A DNA stretch of 64,000 nucleotides from Bin90 sp965214635 (GCA_965214635.1 OZ243964.1:62001-126000); one strand, 5' to 3'. Counted from the stretch's first letter, positions 1 through 9,097 are shown. Notes: generated from the sequence alone by a model not told the origin. A program made the numbers and translations.

Positions 1-100
1 AAAACATGCTGGTGGTTTCCACTTTCAGCTTCTATCCACTTATCTTGCTCCCCACTTGTTGACCCGTTTTTGACCCGCTTCGCTACCCGATTGCACGCGA

Positions 101-129
101 TTGCGAAATAGAACTTATGCTCATATAAT
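101..129 (+). promoter_or_regulatory. Candidate sigma-70 promoter of the methyltransferase gene
   Basis: A TTGCGA box at 101-106 is followed after 17 bases by a perfect TATAAT at 124-129. It lies about 58 bases upstream of the ATG at 187. The -35 box matches the consensus at four of six positions and the spacing is optimal. No other gene lies between this site and the left window edge. Confidence 0.55.
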
Positions 130-186
130 AGCGGTGTCGTAACTACGAACAGCAACTTGCGTGAGTGAGCGAGTGAGGATAGGGCA

Positions 187-3099
187 ATGGCTGCAATGCA
201 ACAGACCGAGCCAACCGTGAATGTGGCGCTGGGCGCTGCGCTGCGAGGTATGATGCCCGGTTGCATGGTGCACACTGAGACCACGCGCGCCATCAGCAGC
301 CATGCGGGCAAGCGCCCGGATGTGCTGGTAACCGCAGCCGACCGCGCCCCTGTGGTCGTTGAAGCCGAGTATGAGCCGGCGGCAGAGGTAGAGCTGGATG
401 CTGTCCAGCGCATCGACCAGCCCATAGAGGGGCAGCCCCGCCGCGTCGAAGCCGCCATCGCGCTGCGCTATCCTGCATCGCTGCGAAACGCCTACCACAT
501 CGAAGCGGCGCTGGCGTCCGAAAGCCTGTCCTACTGCGTGCTTTACGCCGACGAGACCCGTTTCCCGACATCTGGTTGGTTAAACGGCGGTGTTGCCGAC
601 CTCGCCGACCTCATACGGCTGGTGTCCGTGCCGCAAAGAGAGATAGACGCCGCCGCTGACGCTCTGGAACGAGGCATTGAGGATGCGGCGAACATTTTGG
701 ACGCCATGGATGCCACGCATCCCACCGCTACGGCGAACATAGCGCGTCTGCTTGGAATGGCGAATGTGCCGCAGACCCGCCGCATGGCAGCCGCCATACT
801 CGCCAATGCCCTCGTGTTCCAAGAGCGCGTCGCCGCCATCCATCAGGGCATCAGCCCGCCGCGCCACACGGCAAGCTCACGCACAGCCAATCCCCAAGCC
901 AAAACCCTCGCCGCTTGGAGCGAAATCCTTGACATCAACTACTGGCCAATTTTCTCCATTGGCAAGGACATCTTGGAGCAGATTGACCCGCACAACTCTA
1001 GGCTCATCCTCAACCGGCTGGAATACACCGCCGGCGATGTGAACGCCTCGGGCGTGTCCAATGCGCACGACTTGACCGGCCGCATATTCCAGCGATTGAT
1101 AGCCGACCGCAAGTATCTCGCCACATTCTACACGCTGCCGGCGTCTGCGGCGCTGCTGGCGCGCCTTGCCGTCGCCAAGCTGGGCGACATCGACTGGTCA
1201 GACCCGAACGCCATCGCAAAATTGCGCGTGGGCGACTTCGCCTGCGGCACGGGTGCGCTGCTGTCGGCGGTGTATGAGCAGATTGCCAACCGACACGAGC
1301 GCGCCGGCGGCAAAGCCGAAGACCTGCACACCGCCATGATGGAAGAGGTGCTGTACGGCTGCGATGTGATGCCGAGCGCCATACACATCACCGGCGCAAC
1401 CCTGTCGGGCATTCAGCCGAACATCGGATACAGCAACTCGCGCCTGTACACGCTGCCATATGGCAGGCAGTCCGATGGCAGCGTGCAAATCGGCTCGCTG
1501 GAGCTGCTCCAATCCTCCGCTATGATGACCTTGTTCAACACCAACGACCCTGCGCTGCGAACGGGAAGCATCGGCGAAGATACGGCGGCTCAGGTTACAG
1601 CAGACATTCCCGACGAGGGTTTCGACATCGTCATAATGAACCCGCCCTTCACGCGCGCCACGAACCACGAGGGCGCGCACGCCAATGTGGTCAACCCCGC
1701 ATTCGCCGCATTTGATGCAACCAATGAGGCGCAGACCGATATGGGAAAGCGAGTCAACCAGTTTGGGAGAGGAACTTCCTATCATGGCAACGCCGGACTT
1801 GCATCCGCTTTCACCGCTTTGGCAGACCGCAAACTCAAGCCCGGCGGGGTGATCGCTTTTGTGCTGCCTTTGTCTTCCGCCGTCGGCAAATCTTGGGAAA
1901 AGTTCCGCACGATGCTAGCAACTGCTTACACGGATTTAGAGGTGTTGAGCATCGCAGCTAACGGTAAGGACATGGCGTTTTCCTCTGACACGGGGATGGG
2001 TGAATGTCTTGTAATCGCCCGCAAGCGCAACAAAGATGCTGCTCGGAACGACGGCATTAAGTTCACATCGTTGGCACATCGCCCGGGTGGATTTTTGCAG
2101 GCGTCCGAGCTTGCCAAAGTTATGACGGATATGGGCGAAGTGCGGAACATTGAAGATGGACCGTATGGCGGCACTGCAATTAACATTGGTTCAGAACATA
2201 TAGGCGAAATTTTAGAAGTCCCCATCCCGCAAGCGGCTAGAAAGCCGCTTGCGGGATGGGGCGCTGTGCGCCTCAGGGACTCCGCACTAGCGCAGACTGC
2301 TTACGCACTAGCACAATCCAATCTTTGGCTACCCGCCAATCTCGAGGGTATTGCTCTTAAAACAACCTCATTAGACAGCGTGGGTAAACTCGGTCTAGTA
2401 CATAGAGATATTAATGGACCTGCTCCGCGCGGTCCGTTCACTAAAATTACACCTAGTCCAACTGCTACATATCCTTCCCTATGGAATCATGATGCTAAGA
2501 AAGAAACTCTGATCGTGGTTGAACCCGATTCAGCACTCCAAGTGAGGCAAGGAATGGAAGTTAAAGCGGCTGATGTTTGGGCAACCGCAAGTCGCTCGCA
2601 TCTCAATCTTGATTTCGGTTTTGGATCGCAGCCGCTCGCTACAGCATTCACGGAACAGATGACAATAGGCGGAGCTGCATGGCCTAATGTTATCTTTGAG
2701 GAGGGTCGATTTGACTACGCTTTTGCATTGTGGGATAACAGCACCCTCGGACTGCTCTTACACTGGTGGCACTCAAGTCGTCAACACCCGGGGCGTGGGC
2801 GCATAACTATACGGTTAGCAGAATCCCTCCCTGTGCTAGACTTGCGCGCTTTGAGCGATGCGCAGTTGGCGGCGGCGGAGCGCATCTTCGACGAGTTCCG
2901 CACGCTGGAGCTGAAGCCGGCGTATCTTGCGGACGCCGACCCCAATCGCGCGCGGCTGGACAGGCGCGTGCTGTGCGATATGCTAGGGTTTGATGAGGGC
3001 GTGTATCAGGGTGTGCGGCGGCTTGCTGCCAAGTGGTGCGCCGAGCCGTCGGTGCATGGTGGCAAGCGCCGCCCCAAGAGCGCCAAGTTCGTGATGTGA
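187..3099 (+). CDS. N6-adenine DNA methyltransferase, probable single-chain restriction-modification enzyme
   Basis: A 970-residue class I SAM-dependent DNA methyltransferase. Motif I (DFACGTGAL) is near residue 350 and the catalytic motif IV (NPPF) near 485. The N-terminal part has a PDVLV...VVVEAEY segment near residues 44-63 that resembles the D...ExK core of PD-(D/E)XK nucleases, with Tyr in place of the usual Lys, so nuclease activity is only suggested. Length and order (nuclease-like, helical linker, methylase, C-terminal recognition region) resemble type IIG enzymes. DNA at about 1900-2820 is visibly more AT-rich than the rest, as if the target-recognition part had been exchanged. A near-perfect palindrome is read through in frame near residues 678-692. 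The ATG at 187 follows an AGGATAGGG stretch. No separate specificity or restriction subunit is adjacent. A lone modification methylase is the alternative. Confidence 0.75.
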   Translation: MAAMQQTEPTVNVALGAALRGMMPGCMVHTETTRAISSHAGKRPDVLVTAADRAPVVVEAEYEPAAEVELDAVQRIDQPIEGQPRRVEAAIALRYPASLRNAYHIEAALASESLSYCVLYADETRFPTSGWLNGGVADLADLIRLVSVPQREIDAAADALERGIEDAANILDAMDATHPTATANIARLLGMANVPQTRRMAAAILANALVFQERVAAIHQGISPPRHTASSRTANPQAKTLAAWSEILDINYWPIFSIGKDILEQIDPHNSRLILNRLEYTAGDVNASGVSNAHDLTGRIFQRLIADRKYLATFYTLPASAALLARLAVAKLGDIDWSDPNAIAKLRVGDFACGTGALLSAVYEQIANRHERAGGKAEDLHTAMMEEVLYGCDVMPSAIHITGATLSGIQPNIGYSNSRLYTLPYGRQSDGSVQIGSLELLQSSAMMTLFNTNDPALRTGSIGEDTAAQVTADIPDEGFDIVIMNPPFTRATNHEGAHANVVNPAFAAFDATNEAQTDMGKRVNQFGRGTSYHGNAGLASAFTALADRKLKPGGVIAFVLPLSSAVGKSWEKFRTMLATAYTDLEVLSIAANGKDMAFSSDTGMGECLVIARKRNKDAARNDGIKFTSLAHRPGGFLQASELAKVMTDMGEVRNIEDGPYGGTAINIGSEHIGEILEVPIPQAARKPLAGWGAVRLRDSALAQTAYALAQSNLWLPANLEGIALKTTSLDSVGKLGLVHRDINGPAPRGPFTKITPSPTATYPSLWNHDAKKETLIVVEPDSALQVRQGMEVKAADVWATASRSHLNLDFGFGSQPLATAFTEQMTIGGAAWPNVIFEEGRFDYAFALWDNSTLGLLLHWWHSSRQHPGRGRITIRLAESLPVLDLRALSDAQLAAAERIFDEFRTLELKPAYLADADPNRARLDRRVLCDMLGFDEGVYQGVRRLAAKWCAEPSVHGGKRRPKSAKFVM
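2220..2261. repeat. Perfect 19-bp inverted repeat inside the methyltransferase gene
   Basis: Arms 2220-2238 and 2243-2261 are exact reverse complements around a 4-base AGAA loop. The 42-bp element is 14 codons long, so it keeps the reading frame. It lies between the methylase core and the C-terminal region. Such a long perfect hairpin within coding sequence is not expected from codon choice and suggests an inserted palindromic element. Confidence 0.85.
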
Positions 3100-3144
3100 G
3101 GTTTTTGTGAGATTTCAAAACACGATGAACACAGGTGAGACGAT

Positions 3145-4326
3145 ATGATGGATGCTCAGGCGATAGATACGCCGATCGCACGTCCAAACCTAGAGCGCGC
3201 CGTCTTGCAGTATGCGCGTGAGTGCGGCTTCGACATTGCGGGCATCACCACGGCGGATGCGTTCGCGCGGGATGAGGCGGCGGCGGTGCAGCGGGTGCGC
3301 GACGGGCTGATGGACGGGCTAGCGTGGTACACGGAAGAGCGGGTGCGCCGCGCAAACCGCCCACAGGTGCTGCTGGAAGGGGCGCAATCGGTGGTGTCGC
3401 TTGCGATGAGCTACAACACGGGGCAGCCGAAACCCGTGGGTGCGCCTCCGCACGGCAAGGTGGCGCGATATGCGTGGGGGCAGGACTATCACGATGTCAT
3501 CAAGGCGAGGCTGCGGCGGTTTGCGGACGGGCTGAGCGGGCTTGCAGGGAGGGATGTCCGCACGCGCGTATTTGTGGACGACGGCCCGATGAACGACCGT
3601 GCGGCGGCAGAACGCGCAGGCGTGGGCTGGTTCGGCAAGAACACCAACATCCTGACGCCCGCTTACGGCTCTTGGGTGTTCTTGGCGCAGGTGATTACCG
3701 ACTTGGAATTGCAAGCCACACCCGCACTGAAAAAGACCTGCGGTGCGTGCGTGCGCTGCATCGACGACTGCCCCACGGGGGCTATCGTCGCGCCGTATGT
3801 GCTGGACAACCGCCGCTGCATATCCTACCTGACGATAGAGCTTCGGGGCGTCATCCCGCGCGAGCTTCGCCCGCTAATCGGGGACTGGGTGTTTGGCTGC
3901 GACATATGCCAAGATGTGTGCCCGGTGAACCGCAAGGCGCAGGCGGGCGGCGAAGCGGCGTTCGAGCAGCGGCACGATTTCGCCGCTCCCCAGCTGCTGC
4001 CGCTGCTGTTGCTAGACGATGTTGGCTTTCGCGAGCGTTTTCGGGGCAGCCCAATCAAGCGGGCGAAGCGCATAGGCTTGCAGCGCAATGTGTGTGTGGC
4101 GCTGGGCAACATCGGGGATGCCGCTGCTGTGCCTGCGCTTGCGGATGCGCTGCATACCCACGACAGCCATATCGTGCGCGCTCATGCGGCTTGGGCGTTG
4201 GCGCGCATAGGCGGGGCTGACGCTGCTACTGCCCTCCGCGTGGCGCACACAGCAGAGTCCGATGCAGATGTTGCTGCGGAGATTGCCCTCGCATTAAGCG
4301 AACTAGACGAACCGGGCGGGGTATAA
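3145..4326 (+). CDS. queG: Epoxyqueuosine reductase QueG
   Basis: Reduces epoxyqueuosine to queuosine in tRNA, the last step of queuosine synthesis; a cytoplasmic cobalamin/iron-sulfur enzyme. The 393-residue protein has the VDDGPMNDR segment of the active site, then two ferredoxin-like 4Fe-4S motifs: CGACVRCIDDCP from residue 199 and CDICQDVCP from residue 252. The C-terminal 80 residues form HEAT-like repeats, as in full-length QueG. The ATG at 3145 has GGTGAG upstream. It lies 45 bases after the methylase gene, and the DUF1643 gene begins 7 bases after its stop, so the latter two are probably co-transcribed. Confidence 0.93.
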   Translation: MMDAQAIDTPIARPNLERAVLQYARECGFDIAGITTADAFARDEAAAVQRVRDGLMDGLAWYTEERVRRANRPQVLLEGAQSVVSLAMSYNTGQPKPVGAPPHGKVARYAWGQDYHDVIKARLRRFADGLSGLAGRDVRTRVFVDDGPMNDRAAAERAGVGWFGKNTNILTPAYGSWVFLAQVITDLELQATPALKKTCGACVRCIDDCPTGAIVAPYVLDNRRCISYLTIELRGVIPRELRPLIGDWVFGCDICQDVCPVNRKAQAGGEAAFEQRHDFAAPQLLPLLLLDDVGFRERFRGSPIKRAKRIGLQRNVCVALGNIGDAAAVPALADALHTHDSHIVRAHAAWALARIGGADAATALRVAHTAESDADVAAEIALALSELDEPGGV

Positions 4327-4333
4327 GCGCAGC

Positions 4334-4831
4334 ATGAGAGCGTCTTACGCACACTTTTCGGCAGACAGAAAGTATCGCTACCTGCTGGGAAGGCGCATCA
4401 GGGCGTCGGGCGGGCGTATCCTGTTCGTGATGCTGAACCCGTCTAGCGCCGACGAAACCCGAGACGACCCGACCATCCGGAAGTGCATCGGATTTGCGCG
4501 CCGCTGGGGGTTCGGGACGCTCGAAGTGGCGAACCTGTTTGCGTATCGGACTGCGTATCCACGCCAACTGCTGGCGCAAGAAGCGCCTATCGGCTCGGGC
4601 AACGATGCGGCTCTGCGGGCTGCGCTTGCTGCTGCGGACATGGTGGCGCTTGCGTGGGGCAACCACGGAGGGCGTCCCGCGGCGCACAAGGCGAGGTCGG
4701 ACTATGTGATGCGAATGGCGTTGCAACGCTGCCGCCCCTATCACCTAGGGTTAACCAAGCAGGGACAGCCGCGCCATCCTCTGTATGTGCCGTATTCCAC
4801 GAAGGCGGTCGGCTTCGATGCTGGCGCATGA
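4334..4831 (+). CDS. DUF1643 family protein
   Basis: A 165-residue protein with the features of DUF1643: FVMLNPSSADE near residue 32, a DDPTIRKC segment, EVANLFAYR and a WGNHG motif near residue 117. The family has no firmly assigned biochemical role. No signal peptide or membrane segment is visible. It starts 7 bases after queG without a clear ribosome-binding site, which suggests translational coupling. Family membership is secure; function is not inferred. Confidence 0.85.
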   Translation: MRASYAHFSADRKYRYLLGRRIRASGGRILFVMLNPSSADETRDDPTIRKCIGFARRWGFGTLEVANLFAYRTAYPRQLLAQEAPIGSGNDAALRAALAAADMVALAWGNHGGRPAAHKARSDYVMRMALQRCRPYHLGLTKQGQPRHPLYVPYSTKAVGFDAGA

Positions 4832-4874
4832 GCGGCTCGGCGAGGATGTGCGGGCGTTAGCGCGTGATGAGCCT

Positions 4875-4956
4875 CGGGGCTAGAAGCAGCAGGGTTGTTG
4901 CTCAAAGATCTGGAGCGTGGCCCCACGAGAGTATATGCGGGGCTAGAAGCAGCAGG
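4875..4956. repeat. 19-bp direct repeat pair at the MFS gene terminus
   Basis: The same 19 bases (CGGGGCTAGAAGCAGCAGG) occur at 4875-4893 and 4938-4956, one period of 63 bp apart. The upstream copy on the minus strand encodes LLLLAP inside the MFS gene. The other copy, in the same frame but beyond the present stop, would encode LLLLAPRLITR and a stop. The 63-bp unit is in frame but carries a TGA. Confidence 0.9.
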
Positions 4957-6110
4957 CTTGCGGGCAGGATTATTGCGGTTACGCCTGCCATCGTGAGCAT
5001 CGTGGTGGTCAGGCTGAATGTGTCGGCAACGATGCCGTATGCGATGGGCGCAACCACTGTGCCAATCTCGTTCGTGGTGTAGAAGAAGCCGTAGTAGCGG
5101 GAGCGCCTGTTAGCCGGCACATAGTCGGCGACTGTGGCGTACAGGATGGACGATGTGCCGTTCAAGCCCACACCCAATGCCACCAGCAAGATTGGTAGCA
5201 TCGGGGTGGGGGCGTACAGTGCGAGCGCGATGAGCAGCGCGGTTGCGCCCTTGGTCGCCCATATGAGGCTGACTGTGCCGAATCGGTCGCCAAGCCAGCC
5301 CACGACGAACTTGCCTGCCGCTCCTCCGACGAACACAAGGAACAGCATGCTGATGGCGCTCGACGCGTCGTAGCCGCGCGCGATGAGGACGAAGGGTATG
5401 AATGTCAGCGCTGCGGTGCGTGCGGTGGAGTCGAGCATACCGATGCCGCTCAGCGTCGCAAAGCGGGCTATGCGGGTGCTGTCGCCGCTGGCCTCTGCGG
5501 CGGCGGATGATACGGGAGCGGGCTTGCCGATGTCCACGCTGCGCCGCGACAACATCGACAGCGCCATGAACACCGTGCTGACGATGCCGACTATCAATAG
5601 TATCTGCCGCCAGCCGAGGTTGATTGCCAATGCTCCGGCGACCAGCGCAGGGGCGACCATCTTGCCAAGATCACCGGCGAAGTTGACCGTGCCAACAGCG
5701 GTGGAGCGACCCCTTTCGTTGTAGGCGCGCGACACCATGCCTGACGCCAGCGGATGCTGAAAGCCGCCGCCCAGTCCGCCGACCCCACTCAGCGCAACCA
5801 GCATCACAAAGGCGGGCGCAAGCCCCATCCCCACAAGTCCCACCGACACCCATAAATTGCCCATCACCAGTAGCCAGAACTCGCCCATGTGCTCGGCAAG
5901 GAAGCCAGCGGGTATCTGCAAGATGGCGGACGCCCCGCTGAATGTGGCGCGCAGTATGCCCACCTGCGTGAAAGACAGCCCCATGTCGCTCTCGATGAGG
6001 GGCAGCAAAGGGAACATCAGGGCGAAGTGAAGGTCGCTCCAGATGTGCATCACGGAGGCGAAGTAGAGGGTGCGGCGCGCTCTGGGCGTGCGAGTGATGA
6101 ATCTCAGCAT
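4902..6110 (-). CDS. Major facilitator superfamily transporter
   Basis: A 402-residue integral membrane protein with about twelve hydrophobic segments in two halves, a typical MFS length. The loop after the second helix and the central loop (residues about 185-215, charged and Ala/Ser-rich) fit the fold. The substrate cannot be read from the sequence. The C-terminus appears altered: the last 11 residues (from HILSW) come from a 63-bp repeat-bounded insertion, and the likely ancestral end LLLLAPRLITR lies just beyond the stop. It is the last gene of a minus-strand run that includes trpA and the chorismate mutase. Confidence 0.88.
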   Translation of the reverse strand: MLRFITRTPRARRTLYFASVMHIWSDLHFALMFPLLPLIESDMGLSFTQVGILRATFSGASAILQIPAGFLAEHMGEFWLLVMGNLWVSVGLVGMGLAPAFVMLVALSGVGGLGGGFQHPLASGMVSRAYNERGRSTAVGTVNFAGDLGKMVAPALVAGALAINLGWRQILLIVGIVSTVFMALSMLSRRSVDIGKPAPVSSAAAEASGDSTRIARFATLSGIGMLDSTARTAALTFIPFVLIARGYDASSAISMLFLVFVGGAAGKFVVGWLGDRFGTVSLIWATKGATALLIALALYAPTPMLPILLVALGVGLNGTSSILYATVADYVPANRRSRYYGFFYTTNEIGTVVAPIAYGIVADTFSLTTTMLTMAGVTAIILPASLLLLAPHILSWGHAPDL

Positions 6111-6318
6111 AGCGCTGGGGGCTAGGTTTTCAGGTATTACCCTTCAGTTGTCTGTGGGCAGATGTTTCGGGGAACGGCTTCTGGTGTGTGGGGCTGATTG
6201 CTTTTCGGCAATCGCCGAGGTGAGAGTGGATTTCCGTCCGTGCGCCAAGCGTGGGGGGTGTGCTTTGGCAGAGAAGTTACAATGGTGGGGTAGCCCAGTT
6301 GCGAGCGAGGCTAGCCGC

Positions 6319-6690
6319 TTATTCCTCGTCTGTGCCGCGTTTGCGGAGATGGCGCGCGCCGCGCAGATACACATTGTGCAAATCCTGCGGCGGCTTGTCG
6401 GTGTTGATGAGGATGAGGGTACGGATGCACAGCGGCGGGGCGTCCGGCACGGCGATTTCGCTTGCTCCCATCAGCGCCACATATGTCCAACCCATCAGGC
6501 GCGCCGCCGCCGCCGGGAATTCGGCGTTCAGGTCGGGTGTGGTGGTGAAAAATGCCGCCGCTACATCGTCGGCGCAGATGTCGTTGGCGTCTATGAGCTG
6601 CTCCATCAACTCGGTCGTGGCGGCAAGCACATCGTCGCGTGTGTTGCTCGCCGCCGTGGTCGCTCCCCGTATTCCGCGGACTTTGGACAT
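6319..6690 (-). CDS. aroH: Chorismate mutase, AroH type
   Basis: Converts chorismate to prephenate for phenylalanine and tyrosine synthesis. At 123 residues it has the AroH (Bacillus-type trimeric) length and motifs: RGIRGATTA at the N-terminus, DDVAAAFFTTTPDLNAEFP in the middle and the MGASEI and LILINTD segments. It follows trpA after 44 bases on the same strand, so two aromatic amino-acid branch enzymes are probably made from one transcript. The start ATG has only a weak purine-rich site upstream. Confidence 0.93.
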   Translation of the reverse strand: MSKVRGIRGATTAASNTRDDVLAATTELMEQLIDANDICADDVAAAFFTTTPDLNAEFPAAAARLMGWTYVALMGASEIAVPDAPPLCIRTLILINTDKPPQDLHNVYLRGARHLRKRGTDEE

Positions 6691-6734
6691 GGCGTTGCGC
6701 TCTTTCGTTGATGCAGCTCGGGTTGTGGATGCGT

Positions 6735-7523
6735 CTAGCCGCGCAGCTCGGTGACGAAGCGGCTTGCGGCGTCTGCGGCGTCTGCAACGGGTGCACGGTT
6801 GATGGCGTCCAGCAGGGCGCTGCCCACAACTGCGCCATCCGCAAAGCGCGAAATGTCGTCCACATGCTCGCGTCGGGACACACCAAAGCCTACTAGCACG
6901 GGCAAGTTACTCTGCGCCCGTATGCGCCCGACCAGCGCCTCCACACCGATGGCAAGCTCCTCGCGCGTGCCGGTTACACCCGTAACGCTAACGCAGTATA
7001 TGAAACCCTTTGCCTGTTTGCAAGCCTGTGCAACGCGAGCGTCCGTGCTAGTGGGCGCAAGCAGCGGGATGAGGTAGATGCCCTGCGCCTCGAGAATGGC
7101 TTGGTAGGGGGGTGCTTCCTCCGGAGGCAGGTCAGGAATGATGATGCCGTCCAACCCCGCTTGCGCCGCATCGCTTGCGAACCGCTCCATGCCGTAGCGT
7201 TGGAACGGGTTCAGGTAGCCCATGAATATGAGCGGCGCATCCATGCCGCGCTCGCGCAGATTTCGCAGGGTGTCTAGGGCGATTTGCAGCGTCATACCCT
7301 GCTCTAGGGCGCGGAAGCTGGTCATCTGGACGGTGGGGCCGTCGGCTAGGGGATCGCTGAACGGGATGCCCAGCTCGAGCATATCGGCGCCGGCGCTGAC
7401 AGTAGCCTCGGCGGCGGCTTGTGATGCGGGCACATTCGGGAAGCCCACGGTGATGAATGGCACGAGGGCAGTCTTGCCGCAGCGCCTCAGCGCCGCCATT
7501 GTGGTATCTATGCGGTTTGGCAT
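6735..7523 (-). CDS. trpA: Tryptophan synthase alpha chain
   Basis: Cleaves indole-3-glycerol phosphate to indole and glyceraldehyde 3-phosphate, working with TrpB. The 262 residues carry the catalytic Glu in MLELGIPFSDPLADGP and the catalytic Asp in GIIIPDLPPEEA, plus the phosphate-binding VGFGVS and DGAVVGSAL segments near the end. trpB is not adjacent; the neighbours are a CPBP protease upstream and aroH downstream. The ATG is preceded by AAGGACGAAA, a start context shared with several other genes in this window. Confidence 0.96.
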   Translation of the reverse strand: MPNRIDTTMAALRRCGKTALVPFITVGFPNVPASQAAAEATVSAGADMLELGIPFSDPLADGPTVQMTSFRALEQGMTLQIALDTLRNLRERGMDAPLIFMGYLNPFQRYGMERFASDAAQAGLDGIIIPDLPPEEAPPYQAILEAQGIYLIPLLAPTSTDARVAQACKQAKGFIYCVSVTGVTGTREELAIGVEALVGRIRAQSNLPVLVGFGVSRREHVDDISRFADGAVVGSALLDAINRAPVADAADAASRFVTELRG

Positions 7524-7605
7524 TTTCGTCCTTGATGTGGGTTAGCAGCGGGTTGTTGTTTCGGTTTGTCGGCGGGTCGATACGGTCGCTTTGTGCGGTA
7601 CGAGG

Positions 7606-8382
7606 TCAGAACTCTGTCCATCGGTATGTGGCGAGAGCGAGGGCGTTTTGAGTGGCATGAGCAGCGATGGGCGACAAGAGCGAGCCGGTCCGCAGATAGA
7701 GCCACGCCATCACCATGCCTGTGAAGAAGAGCGGTATGATGACGCTGATATTGAGGTGTAGCGCTGCGAATATGGCAGAGCTGACGATTGCGCCCCGCAC
7801 GCTGCCGATGACCGCGATTAGCGCCGTCATCAGGAAGCCGCGAATGTACGCCTCCTCGACTATTGGCGCTAGCAGCACCGTGTTAACGACAGCCAAGGGG
7901 ATAATCCCGCCGTCTTCAGTGAACAGAGCATCGAGGCTCTGGTCCGGCTTCGGCAGCAAAAAGTCGTTGCCCAGCGCTTCGATTACCACCTCATATGCGA
8001 AGTTGAACACTCCGATGAGCACCAGCGCAATGGCGGGAAGCAGGAACAGGTTGCGGGCGCTTACCCTGCGAAAGCCCAATGCTGCCCATGCGCCGCCGTA
8101 CTTGCGCACGGCGAACAGCCATACGCCCGCAAACATCGTCCCGTACAACAGCCCGGTCAGTATAAACGCCGGTGTCCCGACGGCAATGGCGTCAAATCCG
8201 GACAACACCCCGCCCGTTGTGGTGAATATGACAATGATTGCACCCCCCAAGCCGACAGCAAACAGCGTTGCCATCACCACATCCTTCAGGTTCCACGGGA
8301 CGGACGGGGTGTCGCTTTGGGGCGACCAAAAGCCGCTGTTGCTTCTGGGTTCGGGCGCAGGGTCTAGGTCTGGGCGTTGCAT
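7606..8382 (-). CDS. CPBP family intramembrane metalloprotease
   Basis: A membrane protein of 258 residues from the chosen start (MQRPDL). The reading frame is open further upstream, but that part is Pro-rich and would overlap the preceding gene. The CPBP/Abi motifs are present: EEAYIRG (metal-binding Glu pair and Arg) and FAALHLN (His), followed by a second conserved His in the last segment (AAHATQNA). About seven hydrophobic helices follow a soluble N-terminus of about 40 residues. CPBP proteins process prenylated or other membrane proteins and are often linked to bacteriocin immunity, but no such genes are near. Confidence 0.88.
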   Translation of the reverse strand: MQRPDLDPAPEPRSNSGFWSPQSDTPSVPWNLKDVVMATLFAVGLGGAIIVIFTTTGGVLSGFDAIAVGTPAFILTGLLYGTMFAGVWLFAVRKYGGAWAALGFRRVSARNLFLLPAIALVLIGVFNFAYEVVIEALGNDFLLPKPDQSLDALFTEDGGIIPLAVVNTVLLAPIVEEAYIRGFLMTALIAVIGSVRGAIVSSAIFAALHLNISVIIPLFFTGMVMAWLYLRTGSLLSPIAAHATQNALALATYRWTEF

Positions 8383-8455
8383 GGCTGTCTGGCTATGAGG
8401 CTCAGGGTGCGGCTGCGGCACTTGGCAGGCTTCGGTTGGGATTGCGCGTCCAATC

Positions 8456-9097
8456 CTAGCTCTCTTTCCACAGCACATCGCCGTGCAGGTCGGCGGGGTG
8501 CTCTTTGGACGCAAACACGGCGTATTCTTCCTTAGATGCCGTCATATGGCCATCGCCGCCGTGCCCGGGGTACAGGTTTATGTCGTCGCCGAGTGGGAAG
8601 AGCTTGGTGGTGATGCTCTCAATGAGCTGTTGGAGTTTCTCTGGGGAGCCGGACTTGCCGGGGCCGCCGGGGAAGAGCGTGTCGCCTGAGAACAGGTGCT
8701 CACCTATGTGGAGGCAGGTAGAGCCGGGTGTGTGCCCCGGAGTGAACAGGGCTTTGAGTGTAACGCTGCCGGCTGACACCTCGTCGCCGTCGCGCAACAG
8801 GATGTCCGCCGGACGGGAGAGGGCGTCCGCATCGTCCTCACCGATGCCCACCGGCGCATTTATCGCCGCCGTTACATCCTCGAAGCCGAGCAGATGATCC
8901 ATATGGTTGTGCGTTATCAGGATCGCCTTGACATCCGTGGTCTTGGCGAGCGTGATAAGGGCATCAGGCTCAGCTGGCGTGTCTATCAGGATGCTCTCGT
9001 TGGTTTGCGGGCAGACCACGAGGTAGGCATTGTTGTCGTAAGGCCCGCATTTCACCCTGTATATGGTAACGCTTTCGTCTTGGAAGTGTGGTTGCAT
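8456..9097 (-). CDS. MBL-fold metallo-hydrolase (glyoxalase II-like)
   Basis: A 213-residue metallo-beta-lactamase-fold hydrolase. The zinc motif THNHMDH is near residue 65, followed by TPGHTPGS, FSGDTLF and the C-terminal YPGHGGD, the usual order of metal ligands in glyoxalase II-like and persulfide-dioxygenase-like enzymes. The start at 9097 is chosen over 9133 because AGGAG lies 7 bases upstream of it. The substrate is not determined. Expression is probably driven by the strong divergent promoter at 9161-9188. Confidence 0.9.
   Translation of the reverse strand: MQPHFQDESVTIYRVKCGPYDNNAYLVVCPQTNESILIDTPAEPDALITLAKTTDVKAILITHNHMDHLLGFEDVTAAINAPVGIGEDDADALSRPADILLRDGDEVSAGSVTLKALFTPGHTPGSTCLHIGEHLFSGDTLFPGGPGKSGSPEKLQQLIESITTKLFPLGDDINLYPGHGGDGHMTASKEEYAVFASKEHPADLHGDVLWKES

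Noticed and set aside
1..100. Possible tRNA or integration-site remnant at the left edge
   Set aside because: No tRNA arms or T-loop sequence could be found; only a short TTGACCCG duplication is visible.
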